From: an uncultured Oscillospiraceae bacterium
Lineage (GTDB): Bacteria > Bacillota > Clostridia > Oscillospirales > Ruminococcaceae
Direction: 5' to 3'
DNA: 64,000 nucleotides
Assembly (NCBI GenBank): GCA_910586535.1
Contig: CAJUHS010000004.1
Span: 62,001 to 126,000 of the forward strand
Of this stretch, positions 57,874-64,000 are shown piece by piece (positions within the stretch are counted from its first letter, which is position 1; each line of letters opens with the position of its first letter). Under the pieces are notes generated by a model. It was given only the letters and a program-made list of their open reading frames with translations. It was not told where the DNA came from and did no database searches. The position numbers and the translations under genes are program-made.

Positions 57874-57902
57874 TTGAAGTAAAGAGTTTTTTATAGTATA
57901 AT
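57874..57902 (+). promoter_or_regulatory. SigA promoter of the cheAWRB operon
   Basis: TTGAAG (57874-57879), 17-base spacer, TATAAT (57897-57902). Confidence 0.85.
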
Positions 57903-57933
57903 TAAAAATATAGTATAGAATATTATGGCGTGT

Positions 57934-58014
57934 TGCAGCATTTTACCGTTAAAGTACTTGTGCCGCGGCAAAGTCATGAGCACAGGTTCCGCAAAGCACA
58001 CAGCGGATGCTGCA
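57934..58014 (+). ncRNA. Three-way-junction leader RNA of cheA (unassigned)
   Basis: P1 TGCAGCA/TGCTGCA (57934-57940 with 58008-58014) closes two helices: P2 CTTGTGC/GCACAGG (57957-57963 with 57980-57986) and P3 TCCGC/GCGGA (57988-57992 with 58003-58007). P2 and P3 are one base apart, and P3 abuts P1 directly, a compact coaxial geometry typical of aptamers. It lies in a ~150-base leader between promoter and cheA; a small CCCT/AGGG hairpin and the ribosome site follow. Shares short strings with c-di-GMP-I aptamers but not their architecture. Confidence 0.45.
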
Positions 58015-58055
58015 TCAAACCCTGTAAGGGGATAAACTGATAGGTAGGTGTTTTT

Positions 58056-60536
58056 ATGGCAAAATTTGAAGCAGGAATGGAAGCAATGGCGGATATGTAT
58101 GTCTTTGAGACTACGTCGCTTCTTGAACAGCTGGACCAAATTCTGATGAAAACTGAAAACGAGAGCAGCTTTGCCGAGGAGGATATCAACGAGATATTCC
58201 GTACCATGCATACTATTAAGGGTTCCTCAGCCATGATGGGACTCGAAAATATGTCCAAGCTTGCTCACGCTATCGAGGACATGTTTTACATTATCCGTGA
58301 GGATCATCCTGTTATTTCTTCAATGGAAACGCTGTATGATATTATTTTCAGCGCCTCGGACCTTTTAAAAGCGGAGATCGAAAATCTTCAGGAGGACGAA
58401 TACACCCCCACAGATTTTACCGAACAAATGACGAAGATCGAGGACTACGCCGCCGTTCTTAAAGGCGCCGCCCCTGCGGACGGAGCTGCGGCTGCCGAAA
58501 CTCCCGCCGCTTCTTCCGGCGCTGACGCTCCTGCGCCTGCTGCTCCGGCAGCTGCAGCAGCTCCGGCAGCAGCAGCAGCTCCGGCAGCAGCTCCCGTGTC
58601 AGGTTCGGGACTTACTACGGTAAAGGTTTTCTTCGAGGACGACTGCAAAATGGAAAATCTGCGCGCTCTTCTGGTCATCAACAGAATATCCGAAAGCTGC
58701 GCGGAGCTTGAATACATACCGGATGACATAGAAAATAACGGCGACACCGCCAAGACTATTATTAAAGACGGTTTTCTTGTTAAGTTCCGTCCGGCTCCCG
58801 GCTCGTCCACCGACGGCATTATGGAAACTATCCGCACCACAGCCAACGTAAAGAGCTGCGACATTATTGAACGCGGCTCTGAGGCCGCCGCTTCGACCGC
58901 CGACGCGGTAACGACAGTCAGGGTACACTTCGACGACGACTGCAAAATGGAGAATCTCCGCGCTCTGCTGGTCGTAAACAATGTCAGGGACGTATGTGAA
59001 AACGTTACTTTCGAGCCTGCCGACATAGAGGATAATGCCGAAACTTCAAGGCTCATCGTGGAGGAAGGCTTTGTTGTGCGCTTTAAATCCGATAAGCCTC
59101 AGATGGTTTTGCAGGTCATAGAGGGTACTCCCAGCGTTAAATCATATGTGGTGGAGGAATCTCCCGAACAGGCTCCCGCAGCTGCGGCTCCCAAGGACGC
59201 CGCGCCGGTTCAGGCTCCCGCGCAGACCGCTCAGGCAGCTCCAAGCGCACAGTCTGCCGCCGCAAAGAAAGCGGAGGCTCCCAAGCCGGCTGCAAAGAAA
59301 GCGGAAGCTCCCAAGCCCGCTGCCGACAACGGTGCAGCAGGTGCGGCAAAGGGCGGCGTAAAGCAGTCCCTTATTTCCGTAAACCTCAACAAGCTTGACG
59401 TACTCCTTGATCTGGTAGGAGAGATAGTTATTACAGAAGCTATGGTAACCTCCAATCCCGACCTCAAGGGTCTGAAGCTGGATAATTTCCAGAAGTCCGC
59501 AAGACAGCTCAGAAAACTCAACAGCGAGCTTCAGGACGCTGTAATGTCCATGCGAATGGTTCCCATTTCGGGCGCGTTCAATAAAATGACCCGTATCGTC
59601 CGCGATATGAAGGTAAAACTGGGCAAGGACGTTGAACTCATATTCGAGGGCGAGGACACCGAGGTTGACAAGTCCATTATCGACCAGCTCAACGATCCTC
59701 TTATGCACATGGTAAGAAACTCCATGGATCACGGCATAGAGGACAACGTAGAGGACAGAATTGCGGCCGGCAAGTCCCCCAAGGGCAAGATCACTCTTTC
59801 CGCCTACAATGCGTCCGGAGAGGTAATCATCGTTATCGCCGACGACGGTCAGGGTATCGACCCCGAAAAGGTTCTTGCCAAGGCTGAAAGAAACGGTATC
59901 CTTACAAAGTCCGCAAGCGAATATTCGGAAAAAGAAATACTCAATATGATAATGCTCCCCGGCTTCTCCACGAACGAGCAGGTTACTGAATATTCGGGCA
60001 GAGGCGTGGGCATGGACGTTGTTAAAAAGAACATCGAAAAGATCGGCGGAAGCGTTTCCGTTGACTCCAAGTTCGGTCAGGGTTCAAACTTTGTTATCAA
60101 GATTCCTCTGTCCCTGTCTATCGTGGACGGCATGGAGATATCCGTGGGCAACTCTATATTTACCATTCCTATCAACTCTATCCGCAACTCCTTTAAGGTA
60201 CAGCCCAGCCAGCTTGTAAAGGATACTACCGGCAAGGAAATGGTAATGGTCTACGGCGAGTGCTATCCGCTTATCAGACTGTATCAGCTTTACGACCTCA
60301 AACCAAATACTGAAAACGTTTTTGACGGTATCGTCATTCTGGTCGAGACGGACGGAAAGAGCGCCTGCATTTTTGCCGACGAGCTTATCGGCGAGCAGCA
60401 GGTAGTTCTCAAGCCTTTCCCGTCGCTTCTCGGCAATTACAATATCAAGCAGTACGGCATGAGCGGCTGCTCGATACTGGGCGACGGCTCCATCACAATT
60501 ATTATAGATGTGAGCAACGTTATCAGCGATTTCTGA
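58056..60536 (+). CDS. cheA: Chemotaxis-type histidine kinase CheA with duplicated P2 domain
   Basis: 826 residues. P1 Hpt with phospho-His52 in TMHTIKGSSAMMG, an Ala/Pro linker, two homologous P2-like response-regulator-binding modules (~190-275 and ~285-365, both with DDCKMENLRALLV), a second Ala/Pro/Lys linker, P3 dimerisation (LISVNLNKLDVLLDLVGEIV), P4 ATPase (HMVRNSMDHGIE, GRGVGMDVVKKNI) and P5 CheW-like (LSIVDGMEISVG). Most CheA proteins have one P2. ATG start after TAGGTAGGTG. First gene of cheA-W-R-B. No CheY is encoded here. Confidence 0.95.
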   Translation: MAKFEAGMEAMADMYVFETTSLLEQLDQILMKTENESSFAEEDINEIFRTMHTIKGSSAMMGLENMSKLAHAIEDMFYIIREDHPVISSMETLYDIIFSASDLLKAEIENLQEDEYTPTDFTEQMTKIEDYAAVLKGAAPADGAAAAETPAASSGADAPAPAAPAAAAAPAAAAAPAAAPVSGSGLTTVKVFFEDDCKMENLRALLVINRISESCAELEYIPDDIENNGDTAKTIIKDGFLVKFRPAPGSSTDGIMETIRTTANVKSCDIIERGSEAAASTADAVTTVRVHFDDDCKMENLRALLVVNNVRDVCENVTFEPADIEDNAETSRLIVEEGFVVRFKSDKPQMVLQVIEGTPSVKSYVVEESPEQAPAAAAPKDAAPVQAPAQTAQAAPSAQSAAAKKAEAPKPAAKKAEAPKPAADNGAAGAAKGGVKQSLISVNLNKLDVLLDLVGEIVITEAMVTSNPDLKGLKLDNFQKSARQLRKLNSELQDAVMSMRMVPISGAFNKMTRIVRDMKVKLGKDVELIFEGEDTEVDKSIIDQLNDPLMHMVRNSMDHGIEDNVEDRIAAGKSPKGKITLSAYNASGEVIIVIADDGQGIDPEKVLAKAERNGILTKSASEYSEKEILNMIMLPGFSTNEQVTEYSGRGVGMDVVKKNIEKIGGSVSVDSKFGQGSNFVIKIPLSLSIVDGMEISVGNSIFTIPINSIRNSFKVQPSQLVKDTTGKEMVMVYGECYPLIRLYQLYDLKPNTENVFDGIVILVETDGKSACIFADELIGEQQVVLKPFPSLLGNYNIKQYGMSGCSILGDGSITIIIDVSNVISDF
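58542..58595 (+). repeat. Tandem GCTCCGGCAGCA repeat encoding the CheA Ala-Pro linker
   Basis: Two 18-base units and one 12-base unit in frame, each starting GCTCCGGCAGC, encode APAAAA-type repeats. In-frame copy-number change would alter linker length without breaking the gene. Confidence 0.7.
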
Positions 60537-60539
60537 TTT

Positions 60540-60605
60540 GCTCCGCACGGATAAAAGCGGAAGCAATAATGAACAGTCCGCGGCGCGGTACTCGGTGCGC
60601 CATGC
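60540..60605 (+). other. Hairpins in the cheA-cheW spacer
   Basis: The 103-base spacer can form TTGCT-CCGC/GCGG-A-AGCAA and, next to it, a GC-rich GGCGC/GCGCC helix. No U-runs, so termination is unlikely; an mRNA stability or processing role that adjusts the CheA:CheW ratio is possible. Confidence 0.35.
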
Positions 60606-60639
60606 CGCCGGCTGCTCTATATAGAAAGGAAGGTCTCAA

Positions 60640-61104
60640 ATGGCAGAAAACACTACCGGCTTAAGATCCGCCTATACTGCGGACGGAATTGAAATCCTCT
60701 TTTTCAATATCGGCGAAAGTATTTACGGTATCGAAATAAAGTATGTTAACGAAATTATCAACATCGAACAGATTACGGTCGTTCCCAAGCTTCCCGACTA
60801 CATAAAGGGAGTTATAAATATACGCGGAAAGGTAGTTCCTATCATCAGCGTAAGAAACCGCTTCGGTATCGAGGAGATACCTTATGACGACAGAACCTGC
60901 ATAATCGTTCTTGAATTTGAGAACGGCGATCAGGTGGGTATTATCGTTGACAGAGTTCAGGAAGTCCTTGTGGCTAAGCCCGGAGATATCAGCAAGGCTC
61001 CCGATTCCAAAAACGTAAACGCAAACCGTTACATCAAGTCGATCATCGAGATCGAAGGCGACATCAAGCTGCTTCTTGACTGCGACAAGCTTATTGCTGA
61101 CTGA
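60640..61104 (+). CDS. cheW: Chemotaxis coupling protein CheW
   Basis: 154 residues, couples CheA to receptors. FFNIGESIYGIEIKYVNEII, LPDYIKGVINIRGKVVPII and VGIIVDRVQEVL are standard. ATG after AAGGAAGG. A longer-than-usual 103-base gap separates it from cheA. Confidence 0.95.
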   Translation: MAENTTGLRSAYTADGIEILFFNIGESIYGIEIKYVNEIINIEQITVVPKLPDYIKGVINIRGKVVPIISVRNRFGIEEIPYDDRTCIIVLEFENGDQVGIIVDRVQEVLVAKPGDISKAPDSKNVNANRYIKSIIEIEGDIKLLLDCDKLIAD

Positions 61105-61120
61105 TCGGAGGTGTTTGAAA

Positions 61121-61978
61121 ATGCTTAAGCTTACAGACGATGATTTTAACCGTCTTGTTGCCTACATGAAAAAAAATTACGGCATAAATCTTGATAAAAA
61201 GCGTATCCTTATAGAGGGAAGACTTTCCAACATGGTGGCTCAGCGCGGCTTCAAGTCTTTCAAGGAGTTCATCGATTTCGCTTTTGCCGACAGGACGGGA
61301 AACGAAACAATGCAGCTTGTAAACAAGCTTACCACGAACCATACCTTTTTCATGCGCGAACCCGAGCATTTCGAGTTCCTGAAAAGCACTATCATGCCCC
61401 AGATGGAAAAGGAAAACGCTGCGACACGCACGCTTAATTTCTGGTGCGCTGCGTCTTCAACGGGACAGGAGCCCTACACGCTGATAATGACTATCGACGA
61501 TTATCTCGGCGCTAAGGCTTCCGCTTGGAACGTAAGGCTGCTTGCCACCGATCTGGATACCGAGGTTCTGAAGATCGCTCAGGCAGGTATTTACACCATT
61601 GATATGCTCAAGGACGTACCTAAGCAGTGGATGGCAAAGTATTTCACCAAGCTTCCCGACGGACGCTATCAGGTCATTGACAGACTCCGCAAGCAGATCA
61701 CCTACAAGCAGTTCAACCTTATGGACAGGATCGTTGCCCAGCGTCCTTACGACTTTATAAGCTGCCGCAACGTTATGATCTATTTCGAGCAGGAGACTAA
61801 AAACGCCCTTATCGAACGCTTTTACGATGTTACGAGAGAAAACGGATATCTTTACATAGGTCATGCGGAAAGCGTAGGCAAGAATACCCGCTACACTTAT
61901 GTTAGGCCGGCGGTTTACAAGAAGGTATCCAGCAAGCCGGACGGAGCCAAGTCTTTCGCAGGAAGAATCACCAAATAA
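61121..61978 (+). CDS. cheR: Chemoreceptor glutamate methyltransferase CheR
   Basis: 285 residues. N-terminal helical domain (YGINLDKKRILIEGRLS), TTNHTFFMREPEHFEFL, SAM motif LNFWCAASSTGQEPYTLIM and FISCRNVMIYFEQET. It methylates receptor glutamates. Start ATG at 61121 with GGAGG 9 bases upstream; the longer frame from 61076 overlaps cheW. Confidence 0.95.
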   Translation: MLKLTDDDFNRLVAYMKKNYGINLDKKRILIEGRLSNMVAQRGFKSFKEFIDFAFADRTGNETMQLVNKLTTNHTFFMREPEHFEFLKSTIMPQMEKENAATRTLNFWCAASSTGQEPYTLIMTIDDYLGAKASAWNVRLLATDLDTEVLKIAQAGIYTIDMLKDVPKQWMAKYFTKLPDGRYQVIDRLRKQITYKQFNLMDRIVAQRPYDFISCRNVMIYFEQETKNALIERFYDVTRENGYLYIGHAESVGKNTRYTYVRPAVYKKVSSKPDGAKSFAGRITK

Positions 61979-62020
61979 ATTGGCAAAGGAGCGCCCCGTA
62001 ATTTTCGGAGGCGGTGTGAT

Positions 62021-63148
62021 ATGAATAATACTATTCAAAATAGAAAAGTTAGAGTCCTTATCGTTGACGATTCAAATATGTTCCGAGCTACGGTCATAAA
62101 GGGTCTGGAATCTACTCCCAATGTTGTTATTGCGGGCGAGGCGGCAGACGCTTTTGAAGCGCGCGACAAGATCAACGAGCTTAAACCCGATGTTCTTGTT
62201 ATGGACGTTGTTATGCCTAAAATGGACGGTCTGACATTTCTGAAGCAGCTTATGGAGCAGTACCCTCTGCCGTGTATCATTATGTCCGGCACGGCAAACG
62301 AGACGTCGGCTATTGAAGCTGGAGCGGCGGGATTTATCAAAAAGCCCCGCAACCCTTCGGAATATAAGACTTTCTCCACAATTCTGGGAACAAAGATAAT
62401 CCTTGCGGCAGGCAAGGCGGTTCAAAAAGCGAAGATTTCCGGAATTGCGGCTAAAACCGCAGGTATAGACGGAGTTGTGCCCGGTCAGGGAGCGGGAGCA
62501 AAGATAGGCAAGGTAATGCCCAATATCCCTTCAAAAGAGGATATTGCAGGGCTTCCTCTTAAGACCCGCGAGGGTTACGTTGTTGCCCTTGGAGCTTCCA
62601 CAGGAGGTACAGACGCGCTTGAGTGCATAATAAAGTCGTTTCCCGATACAATGCCCCCAGTGCTGGTAGTTCAGCATATGCCTCCCGTGTTTACCAAAAT
62701 GTACAGCGAGCGCCTTGACAGGTGCTGTGCAGTACACGTTAAGGAAGCGCAGGACGGCGACAGGCTTACCGAGGGCGTGTGCCTTATTGCGGCCGGCGGA
62801 TATCACATGGAGCTTAAAAAGGACGCCCGCGGTTATTTCGTAAAGTGCTATCAGGGTGAAAAGGTTTCGGGACACTGCCCCTCCGTTGACGTTATGTTTA
62901 CAAGCGTTGCCGATGTGGCAGGTAAAAAGGCTATCGGCGCACTTATGACAGGTATGGGCGCTGACGGCGCAAAGGGCTTAAAGAAAATGCACGACAACGG
63001 AGCTTATACTATAGGTCAGGATAAGGATTCCTGCGTTGTTTACGGTATGCCGATGGAGGCTTTCAAGCTGGGAGCCTGCTCCGAGCAGCAGCCCTTGTCT
63101 AATATAGGAAAGGCTCTTTGCAGACATCTTACCGAGGGCTGGAAATAG
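62021..63148 (+). CDS. cheB: Chemoreceptor methylesterase/deamidase CheB
   Basis: 375 residues: receiver domain (Asp62 in VMDVVMPKMDG; VDDSNMFR) and a C-terminal methylesterase with the Ser193-His219-Asp315 triad in LGASTGGTDAL, VVQHMPP and TGMGADGAKG. Activated by CheA phosphorylation. ATG after GGAGGCGG. Last gene of the operon before a UUCG-type terminator. No methyl-accepting protein or CheY in the window. Confidence 0.95.
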   Translation: MNNTIQNRKVRVLIVDDSNMFRATVIKGLESTPNVVIAGEAADAFEARDKINELKPDVLVMDVVMPKMDGLTFLKQLMEQYPLPCIIMSGTANETSAIEAGAAGFIKKPRNPSEYKTFSTILGTKIILAAGKAVQKAKISGIAAKTAGIDGVVPGQGAGAKIGKVMPNIPSKEDIAGLPLKTREGYVVALGASTGGTDALECIIKSFPDTMPPVLVVQHMPPVFTKMYSERLDRCCAVHVKEAQDGDRLTEGVCLIAAGGYHMELKKDARGYFVKCYQGEKVSGHCPSVDVMFTSVADVAGKKAIGALMTGMGADGAKGLKKMHDNGAYTIGQDKDSCVVYGMPMEAFKLGACSEQQPLSNIGKALCRHLTEGWK

Positions 63149-63173
63149 TCGGTATCAAAATATTTGAATAATG

Positions 63174-63204
63174 AAACAAGAGGCTTCGGTCTCTTGTTTT
63201 TTTG
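63174..63204 (+). terminator. Intrinsic terminator of the che operon
   Basis: AAACAAGAG/CTCTTGTTT stem closed by G-C-UUCG-G-U (stable tetraloop), then TTTTTTT. Confidence 0.93.
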
Positions 63205-63253
63205 TACTATTGTCAGCCTACGGAGACGGATTATAATCTGCCTCTGAAAGCAA

Positions 63254-63286
63254 AAGAGGCAGGAGGAAAAAATCCTCTTGCCTCTT
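63254..63286. terminator. Bidirectional terminator after groEL
   Basis: AAGAGGCAGGAGGA pairs with TCCTCTTGCCTCTT (one mismatch) around a short A-rich loop; TTTTT follows on the plus strand and TTGCTTT on the minus strand. Confidence 0.8.
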
Positions 63287-63319
63287 TTTGGCGCTTGCCT
63301 TTTAATAATTTTACTTTTA

Positions 63320-64000
63320 TTAGTACATTCCGCCTGCGGGCATTGCGGGAGCGGCGGGAGTCTCTTCCTTGATGTCGGCAACAAGGCTCTCGGTTGTAAG
63401 AACCATTGCAGCAACGGAAGCCGCATTCTGAAGAGCGGAGCGTGTTACCTTTGTAGGATCAACGATACCGGCAGGGATCATGTCGCCGTAGGTCTCGTTG
63501 TAAGCGTCGAAACCGTAGCCGACTTTTCTGGAGCGAACGATCTTGTCAAGGATAACGCTTCCCTCCAGACCTGCGTTAGCGGCGATCTGGCGAACGGGTT
63601 CCTCAAGAGCCTTGAGAACGATAGCCGCGCCTGTCTTTTCGTCTCCGGAAAGTGAAGCTGTAAGCTTGGATACAGCGGGCATAGCGTTTACGTATGCAAC
63701 GCCGCCGCCTGCTACGATACCCTCTTCAACGGCAGCCTTGGTAGCTGCAAGAGCGTCCTCAATGCGGAGCTTTTTCTCTTTCATTTCGATCTCGGTAGCC
63801 GCGCCTACCTTGATAACAGCTACGCCGCCGCTGAGCTTTGCAAGTCTTTCCTGAAGCTTTTCTCTGTCAAAGTCGGAGGTGGTAGTCTCGATCTGAGCCT
63901 TGATCTGACCGATCCTGTCCTTGATAGCCTTTTTCTCGCCTGCGCCGTCAACTATAATGGTGTTTTCCTTTGTTACCTTGACCTGCTTTGCGCGACCCAG
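63320..64000 (-). CDS. groEL: Chaperonin GroEL, C-terminal part (5' end outside window)
   Basis: 226 visible residues of the 60-kDa chaperonin that folds proteins with GroES. The visible part begins in the apical/intermediate region (LGRAKQVKVTKENTIIVDG) and continues with TTTSDFDREKLQERLAKLSG, GGVAVIKVGAATEIEMKEKK, RIEDALAATKAAVEEGIVAG, GGVAYVN and YGFDAYNETYGDMIPAGI, then ends AMPAGGMY. The tail has a single GGM where long GGM repeats are usual. The N-terminal half, and probably groES, lie to the right of the window. Confidence 0.96.
   Translation of the reverse strand: MGRAKQVKVTKENTIIVDGAGEKKAIKDRIGQIKAQIETTTSDFDREKLQERLAKLSGGVAVIKVGAATEIEMKEKKLRIEDALAATKAAVEEGIVAGGGVAYVNAMPAVSKLTASLSGDEKTGAAIVLKALEEPVRQIAANAGLEGSVILDKIVRSRKVGYGFDAYNETYGDMIPAGIVDPTKVTRSALQNAASVAAMVLTTESLVADIKEETPAAPAMPAGGMY

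Noticed and set aside
57934..58055. c-di-GMP-I (GEMM) riboswitch before cheA
   Set aside because: Contains GCACAGG and CGCAAAGC strings, but the helix with the GNRA loop between them and the conserved 3' half (GGTAGGTAGCGG-like) are missing. The TAGGTAGG seen is the ribosome site. Kept as unassigned structured RNA.
1..64000. CRISPR arrays, insertion sequences, prophage, tRNA or rRNA genes
   Set aside because: No spaced direct repeats, transposase or integrase motifs, phage structural proteins, cloverleaf with T-loop consensus, or rRNA stretches were seen.

Overview
The window looks like a chromosome segment of an anaerobic, Gram-positive, spore-forming Clostridia member, most likely a Ruminococcus-like Oscillospiraceae. 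The evidence is an Rnf operon, a GerK-type germinant receptor, lipobox lipoproteins, an extracellular GH5 cellulase, strong GGAGG ribosome sites, many TTGACA-17-TATAAT promoters, frequent GTG/TTG starts and a GC content of roughly half (judged by eye). No phage, insertion sequence, CRISPR array, rRNA or tRNA was recognised. The genus is an inference.

Layout. 1-3.2 kb: the 5' half of an rnfCDG... operon on the minus strand. 3.2-17 kb: a patatin-like protein, a C39-type peptidase, a DMT transporter, a very large Cache-HAMP-PAS-degenerate GGDEF-GAF-kinase-REC hybrid sensor, an 803-residue lipoprotein, pfkA and a PAS-GGDEF-EAL protein. 17-20.8 kb: a compact response regulator/kinase/Fic/endonuclease III operon behind a Pho-box-like repeat. 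20.8-24.5 kb: small proteins (two ribbon-helix-helix-like), a YkuI-like EAL protein, and a DUF421/DUF4363 pair. 24.8-28.6 kb: gerKA-KB-KC. 28.6-31.2 kb: a tightly packed five-gene cassette (two GyrI-like proteins, DUF3795, a PNPOx-like flavin barrel, ClbS/DfsB-like). 31.3-33.7 kb: a hemerythrin protein divergent from a membrane GGDEF enzyme. 33.7-39.5 kb: rsmE, secDF, half-DMT, ksgA and a DUF1624 acyltransferase-like protein. 39.6-45.6 kb: feoAB, metK behind a SAM-I riboswitch, and fhs. 45.6-49.9 kb: a hydrolase and the queuosine precursor operon queD-queE-folE-ATPase-queC behind a candidate preQ1-type switching leader. 49.9-57.7 kb: a second giant hybrid kinase, a GH5 lipoprotein and a ylqG/ylqH-like pair. 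57.9-63.2 kb: cheA-cheW-cheR-cheB behind a three-way-junction leader. 63.3 kb to the end: the 3' part of groEL.

Common themes. Signalling dominates: two hybrid kinases over 1300 residues, one classical two-component pair, a chemotaxis-type array, and four proteins with GGDEF and/or EAL domains, of which two have degraded GGDEF motifs and one a degraded EAL loop. RNA-level control is also frequent: SAM-I, the queD leader, and structured leaders before cheA and before the GGDEF-EAL gene. Rnf, Feo, Fhs and PFK fit an anaerobic fermentative metabolism, and the GH5 lipoprotein fits a plant-fibre habitat.

All family names come from reading motifs in the translations; no database search was run. 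Start codons were moved from the longest frame wherever a ribosome site clearly favoured an internal start.
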